A stretch of DNA of 64,000 bases, taken from the NCBI GenBank assembly GCA_024282035.1, contig JAMWZR010000010.1:1-64000 (forward strand), in the 5' to 3' direction. Under the pieces are notes generated by a model. It made no database searches. It saw only the letters and a list, made by a program, of their open reading frames with translations, and had not been told where the DNA came from. Every line of letters starts with the position of its first letter. The stretch's first letter is position 1. This DNA comes from Nitrosomonas sp. Its GTDB lineage: Bacteria; Pseudomonadota; Gammaproteobacteria; Burkholderiales; Nitrosomonadaceae. Position numbers and translations under genes: made by a program. Positions 27,446 to 35,880 of this stretch are shown piece after piece.

Positions 27446-28644
27446 CACTCCCCGATACCTTGCTCACTTCATTTCGAACCGTAGTCAGTTACCGCCTGCG
27501 TTCGCTGTTGATCATATTGGCCATGGCGCTGGGTGTAGCTGCCGTGGTCATGTTGACAGCGCTGGGTGACGGTGCACGCAATTATGTCATCAACCAGTTT
27601 TCTTCGATCGGCACCAACTTGCTGGTAGTGTTACCCGGGCGCGCAGAGACTTCGGGATCGTTTCTTGGCGCCGTGCTAGGACAAACACCGCGCGACCTGA
27701 CATTGAAAGATGCGCAACTGCTGGAGCGCTTGCCGCAGATTCGGCGCTATGCGCCGCTCAATGTCGGTGCAGCGGAATTGTCCGCTGCCAATCGCCTGCG
27801 TGAAGTCACCGTACTGGGCAGTACCGAACATCTCATTCCCATTCGTCACATGAAACTTGCTCAAGGCAGTTTTTTGCAACAAGGTAGCGAACGTAGCGCT
27901 CAAATCGTTCTCGGTGCCAAGATCGCCCGGGAATTCTTTCCGCACACCCAGGCCATCGGCCAGCGCGTGCGGCTGGGTGATAACCGTTTCCTGGTTTCCG
28001 GTGTACTGGCTGCACAAGGCGAAACCATGGGATTCAACACCGATGAAGTCGTCATCATTCCAATCGACCACGCACAAGCGATGTTCAACACCACATCATT
28101 ATTTCGCATTCTGGTGGAAACCAAGCATCACAACGACATCGAACCGGCCAAGCAGGCCATGCTGGCAATACTGAAGCAGGCACATGATGGCGAGGAAGAC
28201 ATCACCATTATCACCCAGGATGCCATTCTCGATACATTTGACCGGATTCTGCATGCACTGACTCTAGCAGTTGCAGGTATCGCAGCCATCAGTCTGATTG
28301 TTGCCGGCATCCTGATCATGAATGTCATGCTGGTAGCGGTAAGTCAACGTACCGCGGAAATCGGTTTGCTGAAAGCCATTGGCGCAACATCGAGTGATAT
28401 CCGCCGCTTATTCTTTGCCGAAGCCTTGTGGTTATCGTTAACCGGTGCCATGTTTGGTTTCCTGTTCGGCCAACTGGGCAGCCAGTTGATCCGCTGGGCC
28501 TATCCGCAGTTGCCAGCTTGGGCACCACTTTGGGCTTCGATTGCTGGCATAGCCGTAGCGGTGATCACAGGCATCGTGGCCAGCATACTACCCGCCAACC
28601 AGGCCGCACGACTGGATGCAGTGCAGGCATTGGGCAAGCGATGA
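27442..28644 (+). CDS. MacB/FtsX-type ABC permease 1
   Basis: 400 residues. Topology of MacB permeases: one N-terminal membrane segment (RSLLIILAMALGVAAVVMLTAL), a large periplasmic domain (about 50-270), then three membrane segments (about 275-400) within the FtsX domain, with the RTAEIGLLKAIGAT motif. It forms half of the exporter with the following permease, which it resembles. The stop overlaps the next ATG (ATGA at 28641). Confidence 0.9.
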   Translation: MTLPDTLLTSFRTVVSYRLRSLLIILAMALGVAAVVMLTALGDGARNYVINQFSSIGTNLLVVLPGRAETSGSFLGAVLGQTPRDLTLKDAQLLERLPQIRRYAPLNVGAAELSAANRLREVTVLGSTEHLIPIRHMKLAQGSFLQQGSERSAQIVLGAKIAREFFPHTQAIGQRVRLGDNRFLVSGVLAAQGETMGFNTDEVVIIPIDHAQAMFNTTSLFRILVETKHHNDIEPAKQAMLAILKQAHDGEEDITIITQDAILDTFDRILHALTLAVAGIAAISLIVAGILIMNVMLVAVSQRTAEIGLLKAIGATSSDIRRLFFAEALWLSLTGAMFGFLFGQLGSQLIRWAYPQLPAWAPLWASIAGIAVAVITGIVASILPANQAARLDAVQALGKR

Positions 28645-29840
28645 ACTGGCTCGATACGCTGCGTTTTGCCATACGCTCACTGACTGCCCATCGTACACGG
28701 ACAATCCTATCTGCTTCAGGCATTGCCATCGGTATCGCCGCTGTCGTATTACTCACCGGTATCGGTGACGGTATGCAGCGCTTTGTACTGGCCGAATTCA
28801 CCCAATTTGGCACCAACATCGTGACGATCACACCAGGGAAAATCAATACCCATGGCGGTTCACTCGGCGCCATTGGCAGTGCCCGGTTGCTGACTATCGA
28901 TGATGCACTGGCACTCAAACACAGCCACTTCACGCAGTACGCCAATGCCAGCGTCATTGGCAATGCGGAAATTCGTGCCAACGGTCACAGTCGCCGGGTC
29001 ACGGCTTATGGCCAGGGACCGGATTTCGCCAGGGCATTCAACATGAATGTCGCCATTGGTCAGTTTCTACCCGACGACGATCCCCGCAATCCACGCGCTT
29101 ATGTCGTGTTGGGCGCAAAAGTGCGCAATGAACTCTTCGGCGATGCCAATCCGCTGGGTGCGCTGTTACAAGTTGGGGGCACACGCTTTCGCGTAATTGG
29201 TGTTATGGCATCGAAAGGACAGATTTTGGGATTCGATCTGGATGACACTGTTTTCATCCCGACGACACGTGCACTGGAAGTTTTCAATCGTCAAGGCGTC
29301 ATGGAAATCAACGTATCCTATGTTGCCGACTCGCCCATTCAAGCGGTAGTGGAGGATATCCGACGCATTTTGGTAGCGCGTCACGGTCGCGAGGATTTTA
29401 CCATCAAGCCGCAACAGCAAATGCTGAGCACCCTGTCGACAGTACTGAATGTACTAAAGTTCGCCGTAGCTGCACTCGGTAGTATTTCCTTACTGGTTGG
29501 TGCTGTGGGTATGATTACGTTGATGCACATTACCGTATCAGAACGGGTGGCAGAAATTGGTTTACTGACGGCACTGGGTGCGACCCGAGCGCGTATTCGC
29601 TTGCTTTTCCTGTTGGAATCGGTTGCCCTCTCCACACTGGGTGGACTGTCTGGTCTATTGATCGGTACTGGCATTGCTGGATTGTTGCAGTTACTGATCA
29701 TCGGACTACCCGTTAACATCCCTTGGCATTATGTACTGGTGGCGCTGGGCATTTCCATTCTGATTGGTTTGATTGCTGGAGTCATACCCGCCATGCGGGC
29801 CGCAAAACTGAATCCTGTCGATGCGCTGAGAACTGAATGA
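28641..29840 (+). CDS. MacB/FtsX-type ABC permease 2
   Basis: 399 residues from the ATG at 28641; the frame is open further upstream but that part lies inside the first permease and is not coding. Same topology as permease 1: TM1 (TILSASGIAIGIAAVVLLTGI), a periplasmic domain that opens with GTNIVTITPGK, and a C-terminal three-helix FtsX domain with ERVAEIGLLTALGATRARI. The two permeases are paralogues, so a heterodimer is likely. Substrate unknown. Ends 27 bp before the convergent GGDEF/EAL gene. Confidence 0.9.
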   Translation: MNWLDTLRFAIRSLTAHRTRTILSASGIAIGIAAVVLLTGIGDGMQRFVLAEFTQFGTNIVTITPGKINTHGGSLGAIGSARLLTIDDALALKHSHFTQYANASVIGNAEIRANGHSRRVTAYGQGPDFARAFNMNVAIGQFLPDDDPRNPRAYVVLGAKVRNELFGDANPLGALLQVGGTRFRVIGVMASKGQILGFDLDDTVFIPTTRALEVFNRQGVMEINVSYVADSPIQAVVEDIRRILVARHGREDFTIKPQQQMLSTLSTVLNVLKFAVAALGSISLLVGAVGMITLMHITVSERVAEIGLLTALGATRARIRLLFLLESVALSTLGGLSGLLIGTGIAGLLQLLIIGLPVNIPWHYVLVALGISILIGLIAGVIPAMRAAKLNPVDALRTE

Positions 29841-29867
29841 ACCGGTCCGAAGCCATCGCAAAACACG

Positions 29868-32789
29868 TCAGGGCAACAATTCGTTCTGTTTCTTCAGAAA
29901 CTCTTTGGCAGGAGATGGTTTTCCAATGTAATAGCCTTGTGCGTAATCGATATCCAGATTTTCCAATATCGCCAGAATCTTGGCATTTTCCACAAACTCC
30001 GCCGTAATTCTTTTGCCAAATCCACGCGCGACGCTACACAATGCGTTAACCAGAATGAGATCATCACTGTTATCCGCTAGGTTCTTGATGAAGGAACCAT
30101 CAATTTTGACAACATCAACCGGCAGCTCACGCAAATAATAGAACGACGAAAAACCGACTCCAAAATCATCCAGCACAAATCCGCATCCCAGTTCCTTGAT
30201 TTCCTTCATCAAACTACGCGCCCCGGGTAAATCTTCCAGTGCAGCCGTTTCGGTGATCTCAAACATCAGATTTTCCGGTTCAAACTGATGACGCACCAGT
30301 TCCGCCTTGAGAATGGGCAGCAACTCGGGATCATTGAACGCATGAGCTGATAAATTGATGGAAAAATTCACCTTGTAACCAGCCTTGTAACTTTCAGCAG
30401 CGTGTGCGATGGATTTACGCAGCACCATGTGATCGATCGCATGGATCAGCCCGGTATGTTCAGCAGCAGGAATGAAATCTGCCGGGGAACGCACTGTGCC
30501 GTCCGAATCATGCATGCGCAACAACACCTCGTAGTGCGAAATTTCCTTGGTATTGATGGTCATGATCGGCTGCAGGTATAGCACGAAGTTGTCGTGCAGG
30601 TGCGAGTACTCAATTTTCTCTTTCCAGTACACCAGAGTCTGAATCCGTTCGCGACTCAGATCTTTGTCAGAGAATAGATACCAAGCGTTACGCCCCATGG
30701 CCTTAGCCTGATACATCGCCAGATCAGCAGCGGCCAGTAAATCATGAATATTGGCGCCGTGCTGAGGGAATAGGGCAATACCGATACTGGCTGAAATTCT
30801 GTGCGTGCGATTATTGATCGACAGTTCTGCCTGATCCAATTGATTCAACACTTTTTTAGCTACTTCGATAGCGCCATCGGCATTGATTTCCGGCAAGATG
30901 ATGGCAAATTCGTCTCCCCCCAGACGTCCGGTAATGTCATCGGCACGAATGGTTTTTGACAGCATGGTCGCCACAATCTTAAGCAGTGTATCCCCCGCCT
31001 GATGACCGCTGGTATCGTTGACATATTTAAAGCGATCCAAATCGAAAAACAACAGCGCCCCTGGATGCTGGTAACGCTCGGCACGACTTAGTACCTGTTC
31101 CAGTTCTTCACTGAAGCGCCGGCGATTGAACATGTTGGTCAAAGGATCGTGATCTGCCAGCCAGGCCAGATGACCTTCCACACGCTTGTATTCAGTGACG
31201 TCCAGTCCCACCGACAGAATGGACGCATCTTCCTCCGAATTCCAGGTGAGATGCGAGTGCAACCACGCCACGTGGCGCGTCGATCCATCTTTGCAATGCG
31301 TAATGGCTTCGTGCCGCAATTGCATTTTGATCCCACTGTGTATTTCCTTGAAGCGAATCAGTGCATCCTGGGATTCGTATTCTGGAATCAACACACTCAG
31401 ATAGGATTTTCCACGCAATTCATATTCCGAGTAGCGAGTCAGCATCTCACCATAGGCATTGATCGATATGATCTTGCCGTCGGGATTCTGGGTCAGCACA
31501 ATGGCCTGAGCAGTATCAAGCAGATTCTTGACGAAATCCCTTTCCTTACTCAGTTCGTCACGCTGTGAAATGAGCATCCGAGTACGCGATGTTACCTTTT
31601 CTTCGAGTTTTTCCAGTTGGATTGACAACGTAACGGCGGCCTCAGACAAGGTATCGATCTCATCTCTGACATGATGCAATCGGTCTGCCGAAGCCAACGA
31701 CAAACGAAAGTGCTCGAATTGACCATTGGCAAGCAGCGGCAAAGCATATGCCACATCCTTCAATCTTGCCAGCAGGCGTGTAAAAATCAGGAATAACAAA
31801 ATTTCCGAAATGATCAACCCCAGCAAACCAATCAGCGCAATCTTCCAGATCGAGTCATGAATGTTTTTGACCGCTGTGGTCACATCGGTAAGAACAACCA
31901 GATGCGCCAGCCCCGTTTCCACCGAATTCAGGGGTAACAACTTGACCTGCTGAAACTGGTCGCTCCAGTTCACCTGCACACCATCGTTCAATGTCAAAAT
32001 TTCCGGATGCAACTGCGACGTAAGCTTGAGAATTGGTGCATTCTGCTCTCGATTGGTCAAAGCGGAAATCTGGAAATCCCAAAGCAGTGCATCTGGATCG
32101 TTGCCATGAGATGATTGATCTGCACGATTGACCAGTAGTCCAATGTCGGCACCGAAAATCCGCTTAAAAGCCAGCAACACATCGGCCAGAGATATCCCCA
32201 GAACGACCACACCGGCTTTCTTGCCATCCGTAAGTAGCGGCGCAATGATGTACTGCATGCAGTTTTCCCGGCACAGCAAGGGACTCATGGGCTGCTCGGT
32301 GTAATTTACCTGTCTGACCCAATCGAGCAGCAGGTCTTCGTCATCGATGCTGGTTTCGAGATTCTCCCAGCTGGCTGTTAGTTGATTCGTCGAACTATAG
32401 AAATGTGCAAACTCGACCCCATTATGAAATTGCATCAGGGCCCAGTGTTGATCGAATACCTTACTGATAGTTTCACCATCGCTAGATTGCAGCGCCTTTT
32501 TCATTCCATCGAGGAATGGAATGATTTCTGCAAGCCGGTATAAATTCTGCGCGGTATTCTTGATCAGATTGTCAATTTCATGTGTATACCGCCGGTAATC
32601 CGTTGAGCGCTGATTCTCGAAATTGGACATCAAGCTCAAGTAGCTGACAAATGAAAACAACATCACCACAGCTAACAAGATCAAGCTACTACCCAGCGAA
32701 ATCTTCCACAACAGACTGCGAAATTTCCGCTCTTTGACGCCATGTACTTTGTAATTTTTTTCCAAGGCAAGCTCGGAGCTCTTATCCAT
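29868..32789 (-). CDS. Membrane-bound sensor with PAS, GGDEF and EAL domains
   Basis: 973 residues from ATG 32789 (a TTG 12 bp earlier is possible). TM1 about 30-52, a periplasmic sensor domain of about 260 residues, TM2 about 318-340, a HAMP-like coil, PAS about 425-540, GGDEF about 555-710, EAL about 725-965. The GGDEF site is intact and an inhibitory RxxD (RADD) lies five residues before it. The EAL motif reads EVL (YEVLLRM); DDFGVGFSS and VKIDGSF are conserved. It could make and/or break c-di-GMP. Last gene of an apparent operon after the porin, PstS-like and acyltransferase genes, so the periplasmic domain may read something bound or imported there. Confidence 0.92.
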   Translation of the reverse strand: MDKSSELALEKNYKVHGVKERKFRSLLWKISLGSSLILLAVVMLFSFVSYLSLMSNFENQRSTDYRRYTHEIDNLIKNTAQNLYRLAEIIPFLDGMKKALQSSDGETISKVFDQHWALMQFHNGVEFAHFYSSTNQLTASWENLETSIDDEDLLLDWVRQVNYTEQPMSPLLCRENCMQYIIAPLLTDGKKAGVVVLGISLADVLLAFKRIFGADIGLLVNRADQSSHGNDPDALLWDFQISALTNREQNAPILKLTSQLHPEILTLNDGVQVNWSDQFQQVKLLPLNSVETGLAHLVVLTDVTTAVKNIHDSIWKIALIGLLGLIISEILLFLIFTRLLARLKDVAYALPLLANGQFEHFRLSLASADRLHHVRDEIDTLSEAAVTLSIQLEKLEEKVTSRTRMLISQRDELSKERDFVKNLLDTAQAIVLTQNPDGKIISINAYGEMLTRYSEYELRGKSYLSVLIPEYESQDALIRFKEIHSGIKMQLRHEAITHCKDGSTRHVAWLHSHLTWNSEEDASILSVGLDVTEYKRVEGHLAWLADHDPLTNMFNRRRFSEELEQVLSRAERYQHPGALLFFDLDRFKYVNDTSGHQAGDTLLKIVATMLSKTIRADDITGRLGGDEFAIILPEINADGAIEVAKKVLNQLDQAELSINNRTHRISASIGIALFPQHGANIHDLLAAADLAMYQAKAMGRNAWYLFSDKDLSRERIQTLVYWKEKIEYSHLHDNFVLYLQPIMTINTKEISHYEVLLRMHDSDGTVRSPADFIPAAEHTGLIHAIDHMVLRKSIAHAAESYKAGYKVNFSINLSAHAFNDPELLPILKAELVRHQFEPENLMFEITETAALEDLPGARSLMKEIKELGCGFVLDDFGVGFSSFYYLRELPVDVVKIDGSFIKNLADNSDDLILVNALCSVARGFGKRITAEFVENAKILAILENLDIDYAQGYYIGKPSPAKEFLKKQNELLP

Positions 32790-32801
32790 GGGTATTTCCA
32801 A

Positions 32802-34208
32802 TTAGAAACGGTAAGAGGCCAGTATACCGAAGAGATCCCAATGTTGTGTTGTTCCGGCTGCAGTAGGGTTATCAAGTCGCGATAGCCAGCCCGTTCCGTT
32901 CACATGATGATATTCTGCACGCAGCATAAATTCCGGTGTGACATTCCAGCGCAGCCCTACTGTAATATCCTTGGCAAACCGGGTATGCGGAATTGCTCCA
33001 AACTCAGCTGAAAACTGACTGCCATCCCTATCATGCCTGTCAGCAAAGTATGCATCATATCTCACAAATCCTTCCCATCGGGGTGTAAAACGATATTCCC
33101 CCTGAAAATAATAACTTTCTCCAGTAAAGTTTCTTCCATTAAAAAGAAATTTATTACCAAATTTATCATTATAGGAAATATTACGAATTGCATATTCTGA
33201 AGTCAGACTCCATTTTTCGGCATTATACTGAGCTGAAAAATAGATGGGTGTAAATAGAAATGAACCCGAACCAATGGGGTCTTGTGAATGAAATGAAGGA
33301 TCATAGGATGTATTCAGCCAGATTCCACTGACACCAAGGCGCAAGCGTTTATCATTTGTCTCAAAAATACCACGTCCGATATAGGAGGCTTCTCGATTCA
33401 AAGAACCCTGTCTTAGATGAGTAAGAACTACTGAAGATTCCGTATCTTTATCACTGACAATGGGCCACCATACACCAAACTGAGCTGAAAAAGTACCCAA
33501 ACTGGATATCGCTTTTTCGCCATAAATTTGAACTGAATCACCCGACAACCCGAGATTCCGGGTACGGTCAAAATAAATCGATTGTGGCAACAAGATACCA
33601 GGACGGGTAAACGCAACATCTCGCGTGTCATTATAAAAACCAAATGGATTTTTTAATCGTCCCACACGAATGCCAAACTGATCCGCTTCATGCGAATACA
33701 CCTGATAATCCAGAAAAGCATAATCGAGACGCGGCATGCCGGTATTGCCCTCCCCTGCCCGACGCGATAAAACCTGCGCAGAGACCTGCAATTTAGGTAA
33801 GGGCCGTGCTGAAGCATTCAAAGCCGCTTCCGTCAGACCGAAACTGCCACCTTTGTCGCTATTGCCAAATACATCATTGTCCGAAGTGGCAATATAGGCC
33901 TGGGTTACAAAACCATGAATCTGGAGATCACCGGGTAATTCATTATTTCTGAAACGATTGATAGTCGAACTGACCCATCCCGGTTTTTTCTTGTTGTCTT
34001 CCACACCGGTTGCTTCAGCAGGCAATTCCGATGTTTTAAACCAATTGCTCAATGACTGCAAAGGTTTGAACTCTTGTTGTGTGCCAGTTTCCGATTGTGC
34101 CTGAGCCGAAACACTTCCGGCCAGCATCATGATGACTAGCCACCGGATCTTGCGCGAGAGATTCTCGCACAGACAGCTACTTAATCTGGAGCACGTTAAC
34201 TGATTCAT
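32802..34208 (-). CDS. Outer-membrane porin-like beta-barrel protein
   Basis: About 468 residues from ATG 34208 (GGAG upstream); the frame is open to a TTG at 34265. A signal peptide ends at VSAQAQ. The rest is a run of alternating beta-strands with aromatic girdle residues, ending in the classical outer-membrane C-terminal Phe (LASYRF). Phrases like YAFLDYQVYSHEADQFGIRVGRLKNPFGFYND resemble phosphate-selective or DUF-type porins. Its start overlaps the PstS-like gene by 32 bp and its stop lies 12 bp before the GGDEF/EAL ATG. Ligand unknown; anions are a guess from the PstS-like partner. Confidence 0.82.
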   Translation of the reverse strand: MNQLTCSRLSSCLCENLSRKIRWLVIMMLAGSVSAQAQSETGTQQEFKPLQSLSNWFKTSELPAEATGVEDNKKKPGWVSSTINRFRNNELPGDLQIHGFVTQAYIATSDNDVFGNSDKGGSFGLTEAALNASARPLPKLQVSAQVLSRRAGEGNTGMPRLDYAFLDYQVYSHEADQFGIRVGRLKNPFGFYNDTRDVAFTRPGILLPQSIYFDRTRNLGLSGDSVQIYGEKAISSLGTFSAQFGVWWPIVSDKDTESSVVLTHLRQGSLNREASYIGRGIFETNDKRLRLGVSGIWLNTSYDPSFHSQDPIGSGSFLFTPIYFSAQYNAEKWSLTSEYAIRNISYNDKFGNKFLFNGRNFTGESYYFQGEYRFTPRWEGFVRYDAYFADRHDRDGSQFSAEFGAIPHTRFAKDITVGLRWNVTPEFMLRAEYHHVNGTGWLSRLDNPTAAGTTQHWDLFGILASYRF

Positions 34209-34662
34209 TAATATTTGCTCTCCATAAATAACCAATTGCTCCAGGTGTACTCGCAACCTTGGCAAGCATTTCCTCGTTTGAATTTACTTTGATAGGCGCC
34301 TGACCGGTTCCTGAAAAAACCAACCGATCCCATGTGGATCGTAATTGATAGGGAAAAACATTTAATTTTTCCTTGGCAACGATCTGGTGTAATTGATCGT
34401 CATCCGCTAATACGAAAACTCTGATCTTGGTTCCATCCGTCCAAGTTTTAAGTCGCATACTGAAAATGGAACGCAACACGTTACCTGAAACGGTATTCTC
34501 GGTTACCCCCGTGTTGACTATAATTTCAGGTTGTTCGTTTGACCAAGCATTTAAATTGATAAATAAGAATACTGCAAATAAGAAGCAGCCGATAAATGCT
34601 CTTCTTTTCAGTATAAAACGACTAAATATCCGAATATGCAAAATGAATTGGAGTAGTCTCAA
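34177..34662 (-). CDS. Short PstS-like periplasmic binding protein
   Basis: 161 residues. A signal anchor (AFIGCFLFAVFLFINLNAWS) is followed by a single small domain with VNTGVTENTVSGNVLRSIFS, TKIRVFVLADDD and the end motif TPGAIGYLWR; this is the half-size PstS/PBP-like family that often precedes a porin and a GGDEF protein. No ATG precedes the signal; the likely start is TTG at 34662 with AGGAAG four bases upstream. It sits 8 bp after the acyltransferase stop. Role: possible periplasmic ligand (phosphate-like anion) sensor subunit; inference from family and neighbours. Confidence 0.75.
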   Translation of the reverse strand: MRLLQFILHIRIFSRFILKRRAFIGCFLFAVFLFINLNAWSNEQPEIIVNTGVTENTVSGNVLRSIFSMRLKTWTDGTKIRVFVLADDDQLHQIVAKEKLNVFPYQLRSTWDRLVFSGTGQAPIKVNSNEEMLAKVASTPGAIGYLWRANINESVNVLQIK

Positions 34663-34670
34663 AAAACTTC

Positions 34671-35438
34671 CTAATTCGACATCTTCTGGGTAGATAAGGG
34701 ATTATATTTACCAGCATCTGTTAATACGTCCCATGCATCGCGGTGGTTACTATACATTCGCTTTAGTACGTCTTCCACTTTGACAAAATAAGGACGTCGC
34801 ATCCCGTGATAATTGACTGCTGGACCAATTGGAGTAAATGCCAATCCATCAAAACTTAACAATCGATTTAATGGCGTATCCATCATCGATAGCCAATTCT
34901 GGATATTGTGCTGCATAGACATTCGCATGACACCAGCCATCAATACCAGTGCAATAGTCAATCCGGAACGACGATCTGGAGTATGGCGTTGCTCCTTAGC
35001 TGCATCTTCTGCGCCCGGCTGATGCTCCCCTTTACGACGGTTTTCCTTACGGCGATTGAATCGGTTAATCACGACGAAACGGGATACTTCTGCAGTTTGT
35101 TGGCGTGGTAATCTGTCCACATCGCAGAGGTTGAGATCCAGTTGCGTATTTAATTCAACTGGAAAAGGTTTTTGTGGCTGCTTAGGATCAAATAATATCA
35201 ATCTAACTGTACCAATATATTCTCCAGTAGATTGAAACTTTAATAAAGCATGGATGGAGTGAATGTCGTTGTCATCCTTTTCCTGTTCATCCGGAAACTG
35301 TGAAGGCTCAAAGCCCGGAATACGCTGTTCCACACATAACACCTGATAACGAATTTTGTAAACTTGCTCAAGTAACTGCGGTGTATCTGCAATTTCAATT
35401 TCAAAGTATTTATTGAAGCTTTTATATAATTCGCTCAT
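34671..35438 (-). CDS. PEP-CTERM/exosortase system-associated acyltransferase
   Basis: 255 residues from ATG 35438; further ATGs at 35456 and 35498 are possible. The start MSELYKSFNKYFEIEIADTP and then YKIRYQVLCVEQRIPGFEP match the GNAT-like acyltransferases (autoinducer-synthase-like fold) found with exosortase A. A low-complexity basic insert (NRRKENRRKGEHQPG) splits the domain, a family trait. The cofactor-binding part follows near LALVLMAGVMRMSMQ. The acyl donor and acceptor are unknown. It opens a four-gene minus-strand run leading to the GGDEF/EAL gene. Confidence 0.85.
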   Translation of the reverse strand: MSELYKSFNKYFEIEIADTPQLLEQVYKIRYQVLCVEQRIPGFEPSQFPDEQEKDDNDIHSIHALLKFQSTGEYIGTVRLILFDPKQPQKPFPVELNTQLDLNLCDVDRLPRQQTAEVSRFVVINRFNRRKENRRKGEHQPGAEDAAKEQRHTPDRRSGLTIALVLMAGVMRMSMQHNIQNWLSMMDTPLNRLLSFDGLAFTPIGPAVNYHGMRRPYFVKVEDVLKRMYSNHRDAWDVLTDAGKYNPLSTQKMSN

Positions 35439-35880
35439 CACATCACCCAGATCCATGCTTGTATAAATCCTTTTTATCAGATAAAAGTAAAAATACAATT
35501 TTCGTCAACTGCAAGAACTGCCACTAAGCGCGAAAAACGCCTGCAAATATAATGCAAGTCGAATTGACCGCATTCAAGAAAAAGGATACTAACTTGGCCT
35601 TTTTTTAAGCCTCATGTTGTTTTCTATGCTTCGGAATTATTCAGTTTTATTTTTAATTGACTCAAAGCATCCAACAAGCCATTTAACAAATACTTTTCAT
35701 TCAGTGACTAAGTGATACAGGGGCATTATATTCGCAATTCAAATTGATTATTCAATAGATCGTGATCTAAAGAATGAAGAATTGCAGCTTAATAATGAAT
35801 TTGTACACAATATGCAACATATTGTGCTGTTTTTTTCATGATGAATCTAATTGAAATCCGAAATAGTTCGATGGAGAGTG
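35439..35880. other. AT-rich intergenic region with no supported gene
   Basis: About 440 bp between two minus-strand genes of the exosortase-linked group. It is clearly AT-rich and has no convincing coding frame. It holds a terminator-like hairpin facing the plus strand (see separate entry) and the promoter region of the acyltransferase operon. A small RNA on the plus strand is possible. Confidence 0.5.
35806..35833 (+). terminator. Terminator-like hairpin, plus-strand orientation
   Basis: CACAATATG (35806-35814) and CATATTGTG (35818-35826) form a perfect 9-bp stem with a CAA loop, followed by CTG and a run of seven T on the plus strand. No plus-strand gene precedes it within the window's recognisable genes, so it either ends an unannotated transcript or is bidirectional. 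The stem is AT-rich and therefore weak. Confidence 0.5.

Noticed and set aside
28428-28640. Upstream extension of the second permease
   Set aside because: It lies within the first permease and does not look like membrane-protein sequence; ATGA overlap marks 28641 as start.
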